A stretch of DNA of 64,000 nucleotides from an unidentified bacterial endosymbiont (GTDB lineage Bacteria > Pseudomonadota > Gammaproteobacteria > Enterobacterales > Enterobacteriaceae): the NCBI RefSeq assembly GCF_918797525.1, contig NZ_OU963893.1, forward strand, positions 1,798,001 to 1,862,000, written 5' to 3'. The translations under genes and the position numbers were made by a program. A model generated the notes under the pieces. The model ran no database searches, had not been told where the DNA came from, and saw nothing but the letters and a program-made list of their open reading frames with translations. Shown here piece by piece: positions 1-8,533 of the stretch; within the stretch, counting starts at the first letter, position 1, and each line of letters opens with the position of its first letter.

Positions 1-486
1 CGAAAACTGCATCTGGCTGTTGATGCGAGTACGCATGAGGTCATCTGCGCGGACCTGTCGCTGAATAACGTCACGGACGCTGAAGCTTTCCCGGGGCTTA
101 TCCGGCAGACCCACCGAAAAATCAGGTCAGCGGCGGCAGACGGTGCTGACGATACGCGGCGATGTCATGACGAACTGCGTCGCAAGAAAATCAGCGCGCT
201 CATTCCTCCCCGAAAGGGCGCAGGTTACTGGCCCGGAGAATATGCAGACCGCAACCGTGCAGTAGCGAATCAGCGACTGACCGGGAGCAATGCGCGATGG
301 AAATGGTCAACAGATTATAACTGTCGGTCGATAGCGGAAACGGCGATGTACAGGGTAAAGCAGTTGTTGGGTGGTTCGCTGACGTTGCGTGACTACGATG
401 GCCAGGTTGCAGAGGCTTTGGCCATGGTGCGTGCGCTGAACAAAATGACGAAGGCAGGCATGCCAGAAAGCGTGGGTATTATCTGA
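1..486 (+). CDS. IS5-family transposase, C-terminal part (partial)
   Basis: An open frame from base 1 to the TGA at 484-486 encodes the C-terminal half of an IS903-type transposase. Residues recognisable for the group are the KISALIPPRKGAGYWPGEYA region and the motif containing the catalytic glutamate, SIAETAMYRVKQLLGG, followed by the conserved tail NKMTKAGMPES. The N-terminal half with the first catalytic aspartates is outside the window. The frame is open throughout this part, so there is no sign here that the transposase is dead. Confidence 0.88.
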   Translation, partial: RKLHLAVDASTHEVICADLSLNNVTDAEAFPGLIRQTHRKIRSAAADGADDTRRCHDELRRKKISALIPPRKGAGYWPGEYADRNRAVANQRLTGSNARWKWSTDYNCRSIAETAMYRVKQLLGGSLTLRDYDGQVAEALAMVRALNKMTKAGMPESVGII

Positions 487-542
487 CAACTGTATCCGGC
501 TACGAAGATGCTTACCTCAAATCTGATTTATTCAACAAAGCC
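1..542 (+). mobile_element. IS5-family (IS903-type) insertion sequence, 3' part
   Basis: The right part of an IS5-family element runs off the left edge of the window. It holds the 3' portion of a DDE transposase gene and ends in an 18-bp terminal inverted repeat at 525-542, which reads as the IS903-type end on the minus strand (begins GGCTTTGTTGAATAAATC). The left end, and so the target duplication, lies outside the window. The element inserted into the 3' end of the leftward HEPN gene next to it and supplies that gene's last codons and stop. Confidence 0.9.
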
Positions 543-2127
543 GAGTGAGAGGACAATTTCTCTTTTTCTTCAATATTTGATTTAACTTTATTGAGTTCTG
601 CGTTTAATTTTTCAATTTGATTTTGAAGATTATCAAATTGTTCAGTATTATTATCTTTTTTAGCTTGTTTTAGTTGTAAGCCAATTTTTCTGATTTCATT
701 AGGTAAGGTGTTAACTGATTCTTGTAGCTTCTTAAATTCTTCATCGTGATAGCTATTGTAGGATGTAGTAAGCTCATAACCGAAATTATCTACTATCTTT
801 AATGAACGATGTTCCATAGCATTTCTAATATCTGCAAATGCTACGGCATTTGGGTCTAACCATTTTGTTACAGTATCTGAGCTACCAACTTTACGAATGT
901 CTTTCAGAATATAGAATAAAGCATGAATGAAATGATTGTCGCTATCCTTCAATTTTTTATGTGGTTTCCATTCATTCTTATTATTACCAGTGAAATCTTT
1001 AAATAAATTATCTATGCTGATTTTTTATCATGTTTCAGGTCATTTAAATTGAAGAAGCGACTAATTAAAAATGCGATTTTATCAAAAAGTGAATACACGG
1101 CTATGAAAACTGATTTTAATTGAGCTACCTTCAAGTTATTTATTGAGTGTGACATTTCATCAACATGTTGAAATGTCGAATTGAACAAGTGAGAATTTTC
1201 ATTGGGTATGTCTTTTGAAGAAAAAATTAAATACCGGGCATAGCAATAATCATTTTTTAGCTCATCGTAATTCCCGTGATAAGCTAATTCTTCGTGCATT
1301 GCAAGTGAACTATTTAGAGATTGAATAAATGATGGCAATGAGAAAACATCTTGGTAAGCTATTGGATACTCACAAACATCATTCAAATCATTAAGAAAAA
1401 GCTTGTTTCTAGCACACCATTCTAAATACTGCTTATGCTTTTTTGATGTGTATTCTTCATTGTATTCTTTGAAGTAGTCAAAAGCTGAAATTTGAAAAGT
1501 GCCTTCAAACCATTTTTTAAAATTGAATAGCTTCCCACCTTCTTCAAGTGGGATGCGTTGATCAGGGTATAGTCCATCAATATTCTCTATCCCTTTATTT
1601 ACGAGTTCATAAGCAATCAAGAAGTGATATTCTGAGTGACCGTTATCACAAAGTGATTGACCTAGGAATAACTCATTGTTAGCTTTGGACATAATTGCTA
1701 CAGGATTATTATCTAAAGATATTGCTTTATCATAATGCGGAATACAACATAAAGCCCTACCTTGAGATGAAAGGTGATTAGCTAGATTTGTTTCAACCAT
1801 AGATCTAAGATTATTATATGCTTGACGATTTATTTCGTGTTCTTTCCAATCAGCTTTAGGAATCGCATGTAAGGCTTTCCTATAATAGATTATTGCATTC
1901 ATTAAATCAGTTGAGTACCACTCTGTACTACGATATTTATAGAGTTCGGAATAACAGTTACCTAAGCAATATAGATAATGTGCTTTATATAAAGGATGGG
2001 AAAATTCAAAATCACGCTTAGTAAACTTCTCAACCAATGCAACTAATAGTGTATGGTCGGTATTGATGATATATTTATCTGCTAATTCACTGAATTCATC
2101 TAGTTCGTTTTTTGTCATTAACAACAT
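512..2127 (-). pseudogene. LA2681-like HEPN-domain protein, frameshifted and truncated by IS
   Basis: Two minus-strand frames (2127 to 1012 and 952 to 512) join into one protein if the T6 run at 1021-1026 had one more T. The joined frame reads cleanly through the gap (DNLFKDFTGNNKNEWKPHKK). The N-terminal part looks helical and TPR-like. The C-terminal part has a perfect HEPN Rx4H motif, RNAMEH, about 40 residues after the second frame starts, followed by a coiled-coil stretch. The final residues (about SALLNKSDLR) come from the IS end, so the native C-terminus is lost. HEPN proteins of this kind are often RNases of toxin or defence systems; that role here is inference from the motif. The start may be the ATG at 2118, which is better spaced from AAGGAG. 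Last gene of the leftward operon that also contains hcp. Confidence 0.7.
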
Positions 2128-2193
2128 AACTCCTTAGCTGCCTATTTACAGACAAGAGGGGCATTTAAGCCCCCTGATAATATTTCAACTTAT

Positions 2194-2685
2194 CTAGGCT
2201 TGTTTCTTCTCATTCCATGAATCAGAATGCAAGATATTCCCGTCTTTATAGAGGTGAGTAATCTTCTCATAAGCTAAAGAAACATCTTCCATATGCCCCG
2301 TACCCGTTGCCGTTCTGGTGTCGTGCATCACAGGGCTAAAGTTAACTACTTTCACATTTTCTAATGTAATGGTGTAGTAGATTTCCTCTTGCCCGCTGTA
2401 ATTGATACGATAGAAATTAAATTCAGCACTTTTAAGAGTTTGCCCCGTTGCAACAGCTTTAAACAGGTAGGGAGATGAGCTATCAATTTCTTTAGTTAAA
2501 TTGAATGAGCAATGTTGTCGGCTTCCTGTCACTTTACCTGTTAAGTTGTCTGTAGGGATGATCACGCTATGCTGTAAACTACGTAATTCTATACTTCCAT
2601 CACGCCCATGAACATCACAAGATCCCATGATTTGGGAACCACCATCACCATCATCTTTTAAAATTAAATGTACTGGTACAGCCAT
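2194..2685 (-). CDS. hcp: Type VI secretion tube protein Hcp (orphan)
   Basis: This 163-residue protein has the full length and features of the Hcp1 family: the MAVPVHLILKDDGDGG start, beta-rich body, and the motif TGTGHMEDVSLAYEKI near the C-terminus. Hcp hexamers stack into the inner tube of the type VI secretion apparatus and carry effectors in their lumen. No other structural T6SS gene is in the window, so this is an orphan copy. A good ribosome site (AAGGAG, 8 bases) precedes the ATG. It lies 18 bases after the DUF1493 gene in the same operon, which suggests that the upstream genes are cargo or accessory to this Hcp. Confidence 0.9.
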   Translation of the reverse strand: MAVPVHLILKDDGDGGSQIMGSCDVHGRDGSIELRSLQHSVIIPTDNLTGKVTGSRQHCSFNLTKEIDSSSPYLFKAVATGQTLKSAEFNFYRINYSGQEEIYYTITLENVKVVNFSPVMHDTRTATGTGHMEDVSLAYEKITHLYKDGNILHSDSWNEKKQA

Positions 2686-2703
2686 TCTTAATGCTCCTTG
2701 CTA

Positions 2704-3030
2704 TTAGTCGTATAACCAGCGTTTTGCTTTTGCTGATTCAATTAACATCCCTATAGTAAAATTTGGAACAGGGATAGATTCTTTTTTCTTAAAAGGGTTT
2801 AATGATATTGATGTATCAGGGTAATAGGTTCTAATACAGAATCTTCCACGATCAACATGAAATTGTGCAAAGAATTTTTCTATTAATTCTTCTGCTTCAT
2901 ATTCATCAAAATTTAGATCGGCATCAAAATCTGTTTCCGGTGTTAATTTCTTTTGCTTGCTTTTTAAAATATAAACACCATCATGTTTACGTATTAACTC
3001 ATAAATTCTTGATTCAAGATTATTTACCAT
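2704..3030 (-). CDS. DUF1493 family protein
   Basis: A 108-residue acidic protein resembling DUF1493 proteins of enterobacteria. The N-terminal half (DFDADLNFDEYEAEELIEKFF) looks like an acyl-carrier-protein-like helical module, and the C-terminal half ends in AKAKRWLYD. The function is not known to me from the sequence. The gene overlaps the stop of the STM2901-like gene by 7 bases, so the two are probably translationally coupled. It is followed after 18 bases by hcp. A partner or immunity role for the upstream protein would fit the order but is inference. Confidence 0.75.
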   Translation of the reverse strand: MVNNLESRIYELIRKHDGVYILKSKQKKLTPETDFDADLNFDEYEAEELIEKFFAQFHVDRGRFCIRTYYPDTSISLNPFKKKESIPVPNFTIGMLIESAKAKRWLYD

Positions 3031-3488
3031 AATTTATCATCACCTCTAGCAACGGTGTTATATTCTCGAATTGTGTTATAAGTAATTTGAGATACATCAG
3101 ACGCTAAAAAAATCCATCCTACAACCGGGATAGCTCGCCCTGTAAATGTTCCAATGTTAGCTACGGCTCTAATTCTTATAGTCGAAGGTGGATAGCCACC
3201 AATCACAGAAGGAAGTTTAATCCCAAATGGAAATTTTGCTTTTTTGAATACTTTACGTGACGCTTTAGAAGCGTAAGAGGTTCCCTTTTCTGCTCCTGTA
3301 GGTTTTGCCCTTGTTGATAAAGTATTCCGTCCAGATACAATGGCAACTACAGAAGCAAAATCTGCAACACCTAACCCTAATTGCTCTATTACTTTTTCAC
3401 AAAAAATCATGAAAAACAGTTCAGACGCAGTAACATTAGATTTCCCCGCATAGAAATATGTTCCATTTAACTCTTCAATTGTATCCAT
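3024..3488 (-). CDS. STM2901-like protein, possible T6SS-associated cargo
   Basis: A 154-residue protein that resembles the STM2901 family. It has a hydrophobic stretch near residue 120 (IPVVGWIFLASDV) and a tail ITYNTIREYNTVARGDDKLW that I associate with the C-termini of several type VI associated proteins. It is the first gene of the leftward operon STM2901-like, DUF1493, hcp, HEPN. A promoter lies about 15 bases upstream of the ATG. Operon order suggests a secreted or membrane-active protein delivered with Hcp; this is not proven by any catalytic motif. Confidence 0.65.
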   Translation of the reverse strand: MDTIEELNGTYFYAGKSNVTASELFFMIFCEKVIEQLGLGVADFASVVAIVSGRNTLSTRAKPTGAEKGTSYASKASRKVFKKAKFPFGIKLPSVIGGYPPSTIRIRAVANIGTFTGRAIPVVGWIFLASDVSQITYNTIREYNTVARGDDKLW

Positions 3489-3502
3489 CAGTAACCCTAT
3501 AA

Positions 3503-3532
3503 TTTATATTGGTATGATCGGTAAGCATACAA
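3503..3532 (-). promoter_or_regulatory. Predicted sigma70 promoter of the hcp operon
   Basis: On the minus strand TTGTAT (3527-3532) and TATAAA (3503-3508) are spaced by 18 bases. They lie directly upstream of the first gene of the leftward operon. Confidence 0.5.
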
Positions 3533-3892
3533 CGTACAACATAAAATGGTAGTAAAAACATCATGTAAAGCTCTTAAAGTAAAATTCATTGAAGCGAGGC
3601 TTAAAAGGGATTTAGCATGACTTACTAATTAAATCCGCAAGTTGAGGTTGGCCGATAAAGGGGAAGAGCGTAAGAGAACGATAAAGGAAGAGTATTTATC
3701 TACTTTTAAATCTCTTCTAATGCGTGGTTTGTTGTTTCTTTTCTCTATCGGTTCTTTTGATTTTGATTGTTCTTCTAAAAGACTGTTAGTAATAAGACTG
3801 TTAATACGTTGTTCTTTCTGAACACCTGAACCTTGTAATTATGCTCTTTCTGTAACCTCGCCTTTCACTATCGGTGCTCTTAGTCTTTTATG
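3533..3892. other. AT-rich non-coding stretch
   Basis: No gene is supported in this stretch. It is AT-rich, with a short direct repeat AAGACTGTTA at 3779-3788 and 3794-3803. It separates the leftward hcp operon from the thiM-leader remnant and the riboswitch. Confidence 0.6.
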
Positions 3893-3968
3893 TTCGCTCC
3901 TGCCTTGCGTGAAGAAGCGATGACCGAGGGCATAGGATTTGCTTGTCAAATCCGTACTTTCCTACGCT
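3893..3968 (-). repeat. Inverted partial copy of the thiM leader (expression platform and RBS)
   Basis: Read on the minus strand, 3926-3893 matches the thiM leader at 17395-17428 in 33 of 34 positions, including the GGCAGGAGCGA ribosome site. Further upstream it still carries AGCGTAGG, the last bases of the TPP aptamer, and a hairpin (GGATTTG/CAAATCC) in place of the normal platform. The rest of the aptamer is missing. It is thus a truncated, inverted thiM leader lying about 180 bases upstream of a complete direct TPP aptamer. If the plus strand were transcribed here, the RNA would be complementary to the thiM ribosome site. Confidence 0.85.
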
Positions 3969-4116
3969 CAACTTACACTAAGCGGAATACAAGCGGGTGA
4001 GCACATTTCAGGTGCTTCATTACGTGATTAAGCTATTCCAGGTGTGATAACTGCTGTAATAAATCGAAAAATCTTGCACCCTGCCTACGGCCCCGGTTAC
4101 ACTAAACCCCTACAAA

Positions 4117-4146
4117 TTGTTTGTGTGTAAATGATTGTTTTATAAG
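4117..4146 (+). promoter_or_regulatory. Predicted sigma70 promoter in front of the left TPP riboswitch
   Basis: TTGTTT (4117-4122) and TATAAG (4141-4146) or TTATAA (4140-4145) are 17-18 bases apart. Transcription would start within a few bases of the aptamer's first base at 4152. This would place a TPP aptamer at the 5' end of the integrase transcript. Confidence 0.6.
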
Positions 4147-4151
4147 TATTT

Positions 4152-4225
4152 TGACTCGGGGTGCCCTTCTTTGTGAAGGCTGAGAAATACCCGTACCACC
4201 TGATCTGGATAATGCCAGCGTAGGG
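4152..4225 (+). promoter_or_regulatory. TPP riboswitch aptamer, left copy (attL-like repeat)
   Basis: A complete thi-box aptamer: ACTCGGGGTGCCC, the loop pair CTTCTTTGTGAAGG, CTGAGAAATACCC, and ACCTGATCTGGATAATGCC with closing GCGTAGGG. It is identical over 74 bases to the copy in front of thiM at 17305-17378. The thiM expression platform does not follow. Instead there is a short palindrome and then, at 4310, the integrase start in the same direction. The two copies flank the 13.1-kb element as direct repeats, so this copy is taken as the left attachment repeat. Confidence 0.93.
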
Positions 4226-4240
4226 GGCCGAAATTCGGCC
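4226..4240 (+). repeat. Perfect 15-base palindrome after the aptamer
   Basis: GGCCGAA-A-TTCGGCC follows the aptamer directly, where thiM has its expression platform. It can form a GC-rich hairpin but has no T run, so a plain terminator is unlikely. It marks the first bases of the element and could be part of the integrase recognition region or the integrase leader. Confidence 0.6.
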
Positions 4241-4654
4241 TACTTATCATTAGTTTACATTTCTTTTTGTCCGTGCGTAATGCACATGAGGTACAAAAAG
4301 GGCTTGTCCATGAGGTTAAAATCACTACCGTATACCTTCAAGAGATACGGCAACTACTACATTCAGATCCGCTTATCTGATGGGCGGTCATACAAAAAAT
4401 CACTTTCTACAGACAGTTATCGCGAAGCATCTGCTTTGATGATTAGCATCATTCCGCACATTCCTTTTCTTAAATCATTAGCTACGCCGATTCCTGTGTT
4501 CGAAGCGTTTTTATCAAATCTGATTACGTTAGAACGCAAGGCTGCAAGAAATCCACTTTTAGCCCAACAACAGCAGATAATTGGTAAGCGTACAGCGCGA
4601 ACCGTCTGGTCATAATCTGATGTATTCGACAAAGTGGTGTCCACCAAATAAGTA

Positions 4655-5053
4655 GTGGGAACCAAAGTGTCAGATATGCAGAAAAATGTGACCCCCGGCA
4701 GGCGTAAGGGCTGCCCTAATTATTCTCCTGAGTTTAAGCAGCAGCTCGTTGCTGCCTCCTGCAAACCCGGAATATCCATTTCAAAACTGGCGCTTGAAAA
4801 CGGCATCAACGCCAATTTGTTATTTAAATGGCGCCAGCAGTGGCGCGACGGAAAGCTACTGTTACCTTCCTCAGAGAGTCCTCTGCTACTTCCTGTGACT
4901 CTCGATGCCACTGCCGTACAGCCAGAATCGCTCGCAGAAGACCCGGGGCTCAGTATCAGCTGTGAGGTAACGTTCCGGCACGGGACGCTTCGCCTCAACG
5001 GCACTGTCAGCGAAACGTTCCTGGCTCTGCTGATACAGGAACTGAAGCGATGA
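4655..5053 (+). CDS. tnpA: IS66-family accessory protein TnpA
   Basis: A 132-residue protein with an N-terminal helix-turn-helix region (YSPEFKQQLVAAS...ISKLALENGINANLLFKWRQQW) typical of the IS66 TnpA (IS3-like transposase orfA) proteins. It presumably binds DNA for the transposition complex. The frame opens at a GTG; the ATG at 4676 is an alternative start. Its stop overlaps the start of tnpB by four bases, implying coupled translation. Confidence 0.9.
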   Translation: MGTKVSDMQKNVTPGRRKGCPNYSPEFKQQLVAASCKPGISISKLALENGINANLLFKWRQQWRDGKLLLPSSESPLLLPVTLDATAVQPESLAEDPGLSISCEVTFRHGTLRLNGTVSETFLALLIQELKR

Positions 5054-5397
5054 TCCCGCTACCTTCAGGTACTAAAATCTGGCTGGTTGCCGGTATCACC
5101 GACATGCGTAACGGCTTCAACGGCCTGGCCGCAAAGGTGCAGACCGCGCTGAAAGATGACCCGATGTCCGGCCACGTCTTCATCTTCCGGGGACGCAGCG
5201 GCAGTCAGGTCAAACTGCTCTGGTCCACCGGTGACGGGCTGTGCCTGCTGACAAAGCGACTGGAACGTGGTCGCTTCGCCTGGCCCTCAGCCCGCGATGG
5301 CAAAGTGTTCCTGACGCCGGCGCAGCTGGCGATGCTGATGGAAGGTATCGACTGGCGACAGCCAAAGCGGTTACTGACGTCCCTGACCATGTTGTAG
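5050..5397 (+). CDS. tnpB: IS66-family accessory protein TnpB
   Basis: A 115-residue protein with the family signature regions GTKIWLVAGITDMRNGFNGL, HVFIFRGR and KLLWSTGDGLCLLTKRLERGRFAWP. It is full length for IS66 Orf2. TnpB is needed together with TnpA and TnpC for transposition in this family, although its biochemical role is not settled. It sits between tnpA (4-base overlap) and tnpC. Confidence 0.93.
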   Translation: MIPLPSGTKIWLVAGITDMRNGFNGLAAKVQTALKDDPMSGHVFIFRGRSGSQVKLLWSTGDGLCLLTKRLERGRFAWPSARDGKVFLTPAQLAMLMEGIDWRQPKRLLTSLTML

Positions 5398-5446
5398 CGC
5401 TCTTTATCCTGGTTGTCGCAGAATAAGCCTGGTAAAATACGGGCTT

Positions 5447-6985
5447 ATGAACGACACCTCTTCTGACGACATCCTTCTGCTGAAACAGCGCCTGGCCGAA
5501 CAGGAAGCGCTGAACCGCGCCCTGCTGGAAAAGCTGGCCGACCGGGAACGCGAAATAGACCATCTGCAGGCGCAACTGGATAAGCTGCGCCGGATGAACT
5601 TCGGCAGTCGTTCCGAAAAGGTATCCCGCCGTATCGCGCAGATGGAAGCTGACCTGAACCGGCTGCAGCAGGAAAGCGATACGCTGACCGGTCGGGTTGA
5701 TGATCCGGCGGTGCAGCGCCCGCTGCGTCAGACCCGCACCCGCAAACCGTTCCCTGAGTCACTCCCCCGTGATGAAAAGCGGTTGTTACCCACAGAGTCC
5801 TGTTGCCCGGAGTGCGGTGGTTCGCTGAGCTACCTGGGTGAGGATGCCGCCGAACAGCTGGAGCTGATGCGCAGCGCCTTCCGGGTTATCCGGACAGTAC
5901 GTGAAAAGCATGCCTGCCGTCGGTGCGATCGCATCGTTCAGGCCCCGGCGCCTTCGCGCCCCATCGAACGGGGTATCGCCGGACCGGGGCTGCTGGCCCG
6001 CGTGCTGACCTCAAAGTATGCAGAGCACACACCGCTGTATCGCCAGTCGGAGATCTATGCCCGCCAGGGTGTGGTGTTGAGTCGTTCTGTACTGTCGGGC
6101 TGGGTGGATGCGTGTTGTCGTCTGCTGGCACCGCTGGATGAAGCCCTTCAGGACTATGTCCTGACCGACGGCAAACTCCATGCTGACGATACGCCTGTCC
6201 CGGTGCTGTTGCCGGGTAATAAGAAGACGAAGACCGGGCGCTTATGGACGTACGTTCGCGACGACCGCAACGCCGGCTCAGCGCTGGCCCCCGCAGTGTG
6301 GTTCGCTTACAGCCCGGACAGAAAAGGTATCCACCCTCAGACCCATCTTGCAGGCTTCAGTGGCGTACTGCAGGCTGATGCCTACGCCGGGTTCAACGAG
6401 CTCTACCGCGACGGTCATATAAAGGAAGCCGCGTGCTGGGCCCATGCCCGGCGTAAAATCCATGATGTTCACGTTCGCACTCCCTCAGCGCTCACAGATG
6501 AAGCGCTGAAACGGATAGGCGAGTTGTATGCCATCGAAGCGGATATCAGGGGAATGCCAGCAGAACAGCGGCTTGCTGAACGCCAGTTAAAAACGAAAGC
6601 GCTTCTTAAATCACTGGAAAACTGGCTGCGTGAAAAAGTGAAAACCCTGTCGCGACACTCAGAGCTGGCAAAAGCGTTCACCTATGTACTGAACCAGTGG
6701 CAGGCGTTGACATACTACGCAGACGACGGCTGGGCTGAAGCCGATAACAATATCGCTGAAAATGCGCTGCGGACGGTCAGTCTGGGGCGTAAAAACTGGC
6801 TGTTCTTCGGCTCAGACCACGGTGGTGAGCGGGGAGCGCTGCTGTACAGTCTGATCGGGACGTGCAAACTGAATGGAGTAGCTCCAGAACGTTACCTTCA
6901 CCATATCCTTGACGTCATTGCTGACTGGCCGGTAAACCGGGTTGGTGAACTGCTGCCGTGGCGGATCACACTGCCTGCCGAATAA
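5447..6985 (+). CDS. tnpC: IS66-family transposase TnpC
   Basis: A 512-residue DDE transposase. The N-terminus (about residues 10-55) is a coiled coil rich in Leu and Glu, followed by a zinc-finger-like CCPECGG...CRRCDR region near residues 115-160. The catalytic core shows HADDTPVPVL, VLQADAYAGF and EADNNIAENALR, which carry the D, D and E. It is full length, with no internal stop. Its end overlaps the fused upstream extension of the interrupted integrase frame. Confidence 0.95.
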   Translation: MNDTSSDDILLLKQRLAEQEALNRALLEKLADREREIDHLQAQLDKLRRMNFGSRSEKVSRRIAQMEADLNRLQQESDTLTGRVDDPAVQRPLRQTRTRKPFPESLPRDEKRLLPTESCCPECGGSLSYLGEDAAEQLELMRSAFRVIRTVREKHACRRCDRIVQAPAPSRPIERGIAGPGLLARVLTSKYAEHTPLYRQSEIYARQGVVLSRSVLSGWVDACCRLLAPLDEALQDYVLTDGKLHADDTPVPVLLPGNKKTKTGRLWTYVRDDRNAGSALAPAVWFAYSPDRKGIHPQTHLAGFSGVLQADAYAGFNELYRDGHIKEAACWAHARRKIHDVHVRTPSALTDEALKRIGELYAIEADIRGMPAEQRLAERQLKTKALLKSLENWLREKVKTLSRHSELAKAFTYVLNQWQALTYYADDGWAEADNNIAENALRTVSLGRKNWLFFGSDHGGERGALLYSLIGTCKLNGVAPERYLHHILDVIADWPVNRVGELLPWRITLPAE

Positions 6986-8070
6986 CCCATCCTCGTCACG
7001 TCAATACGGTTCGCGCTATACGCTTACGATAATTGTTCCTACTGGAATAATGGATTCTCAAGCGCCAGCCGAACCGGAAAAAGTGCTAACCCTTTCTGAA
7101 GCGTGGGCTATGTACAAAGCCGAAAAAGGGCGCAACTGGACGAAATCGATCTCAATGGCAAATGAGCGCTACATGGAAGTGCTGCTAACTGTCTTGGGAG
7201 GGGAAACTGATATAACGGTAATCACCAAACAGGACATTAAGCAGGTAATGGAAGTCGTTGAAAATCTGCCTAAGCGTGTTGTTCAGCCTTACCGCTCAAT
7301 GTCCATTCAGCAATTGATAGAATGTGATGACGTGCCACCGGATGAGCTGGTGGGTGTTGAGGCCATCCATAAGCATCTCAAGATCTACAAATCACTGTTC
7401 AAAACTTTTCTTACCGAGGGCAAAGACATTCTGCCTAAATCGCCAACTGATGGCGTAGTGGCTGCGCCATCAAAAGCAAGATTTGGCGCATACAGCACGG
7501 CGGAGATGAAAAAGTTTGTTGGATGGGCGCTTAAGCAGCCTGATAACTGGCAAAAATGGATCACGTTATTATTGGCATACACGGGGGCGAGAAGAGGCGA
7601 GATAGGCAAACTGGAGAAGTCACAAATTAAATTCGACGAAGATAGCCAGCGCTACTATTTCCTGATTGCCGAAGGAGGCCAAGGGAAGACGGAGAATGCT
7701 ACAAGACAGGTAGTTATTCATCCCAAGCTGATCGAATGGGGATTCATGGAATACGTTGATCGCCAGTGGAAAGAGCGGATCTTCTCAGAAGTGGCGGGTA
7801 CAAACATGACTAAGATCGGCAAGGTGTTTGCTGACCTACGAGATCAGCTTGGTATCCCGTATCTGGATGATTACGGACAACGGCGGTTACTGCATTCGAT
7901 CCGCCACAGCGTCTGTTCATCTGCTATGGCTGGTTGGGTGAAAAACATTCTGCACCTACAGCAAACCGTAGGTCACGAGAAAAGCGGAGGGATCACTAAA
8001 CGCTATTTGCATACGTTTCCCTTATCCTCAGTTTCTTATGTAATTGATGGTATTGATTGGGAGTGAATAA

Positions 8071-8097
8071 AATAGCCAAGTTTTTCGCTTGGCTATT
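8071..8097. terminator. Bidirectional terminator between int and the leftward toxin operon
   Basis: AATAGCCAAG (8071-8080) pairs perfectly with CTTGGCTATT (8088-8097). There are A/T-rich tracts on both sides. It lies between two convergent genes and can serve both strands. Confidence 0.8.
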
Positions 8098-8110
8098 TAT
8101 TTTACTTCCG

Positions 8111-8533
8111 TTAAATGAACGTTGGTAAATAGAAAACTGATAACATCATAAATAGAAAAATAATACCGACGACAGAAAACCGCACTTTTACACGTAACCA
8201 ATCGGTGTACTGATTAGGAAGTTCTTTAATGAATCGGATTTGCTCATTATCCATTCCTCGCGTATGGAATGAGTTCTCTTTAAAGTATAATGCTTTAATA
8301 AAGAATGCATCACGCATAAACGAGAAAAAGAATCCCCCATCCTGATAAATTAAAACTTCTGCTGGTCTTGCTCCAAATTTATCGACAAATAGCGAGCAAA
8401 GAGTCATGAATTTTCTCTTGGCTAATTTGTCATGAATCACGTAAGAAACATAATTAATTATTCCGAGAATCAAAAAGATCCCAGCGATTTCAACTCGATG
8501 TATCGTCAGAAAATTAATTGCCGAAAACGTCAT
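8111..8533 (-). CDS. Membrane protein, probable immunity partner of the PAAR effector
   Basis: A 140-residue protein with one hydrophobic helix near the N-terminus (VEIAGIFLILGIINYVSYVI) and one at the C-terminus (FSVVGIIFLFMMLSVFYLPTFI), with a charged middle part. I do not recognise a named family. It overlaps the 3' end of the PAAR effector gene by 20 bases on the same strand, the tight arrangement usual for toxin and immunity pairs. Since the effector ends in a glycine-rich hydrophobic segment, an inner-membrane immunity protein would fit. The immunity role is inference from position and topology. Confidence 0.6.
   Translation of the reverse strand: MTFSAINFLTIHRVEIAGIFLILGIINYVSYVIHDKLAKRKFMTLCSLFVDKFGARPAEVLIYQDGGFFFSFMRDAFFIKALYFKENSFHTRGMDNEQIRFIKELPNQYTDWLRVKVRFSVVGIIFLFMMLSVFYLPTFI

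Larger units (their letters stand above)
4584..7027 (+). mobile_element. Complete IS66-family element (2444 bp)
   Basis: The element is bounded by terminal inverted repeats that start GTAAGCGTA at both ends (21 bases with one mismatch at 4584 and 7027) and by a perfect 8-base target duplication GATAATTG at 4576-4583 and 7028-7035. It carries the standard three genes tnpA, tnpB and tnpC in order. The intact termini, the target repeat and the three open frames all point to a recent insertion. It resembles ISEc8-type members; the exact name cannot be given without a database. Confidence 0.96.
4310..8066 (+). pseudogene. int: Tyrosine recombinase (integrase) of the 13-kb element, split by IS66-family insertion
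   Basis: The N-terminal part (from the ATG at 4310, or 4280) stops at the IS insertion after base 4583. Removing the IS and one copy of the 8-base target duplication joins 4583 to 7036 in frame and gives one protein of about 440 residues. The N-terminus (LPYTFKRYGNYYIQIRLSDG) is a DUF6538/arm-type region. The catalytic domain has the Arg in TGARRGE, HSIR (HxxR), the histidine in VGHEKSG and the nucleophile in KRYLH, so all key residues were present. The 3' part is open from 7050 and could still make a catalytic domain without the N-terminal region. It lies directly inside the left attachment repeat, the normal place for an element's integrase. A strong hairpin follows the stop. Confidence 0.9.
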
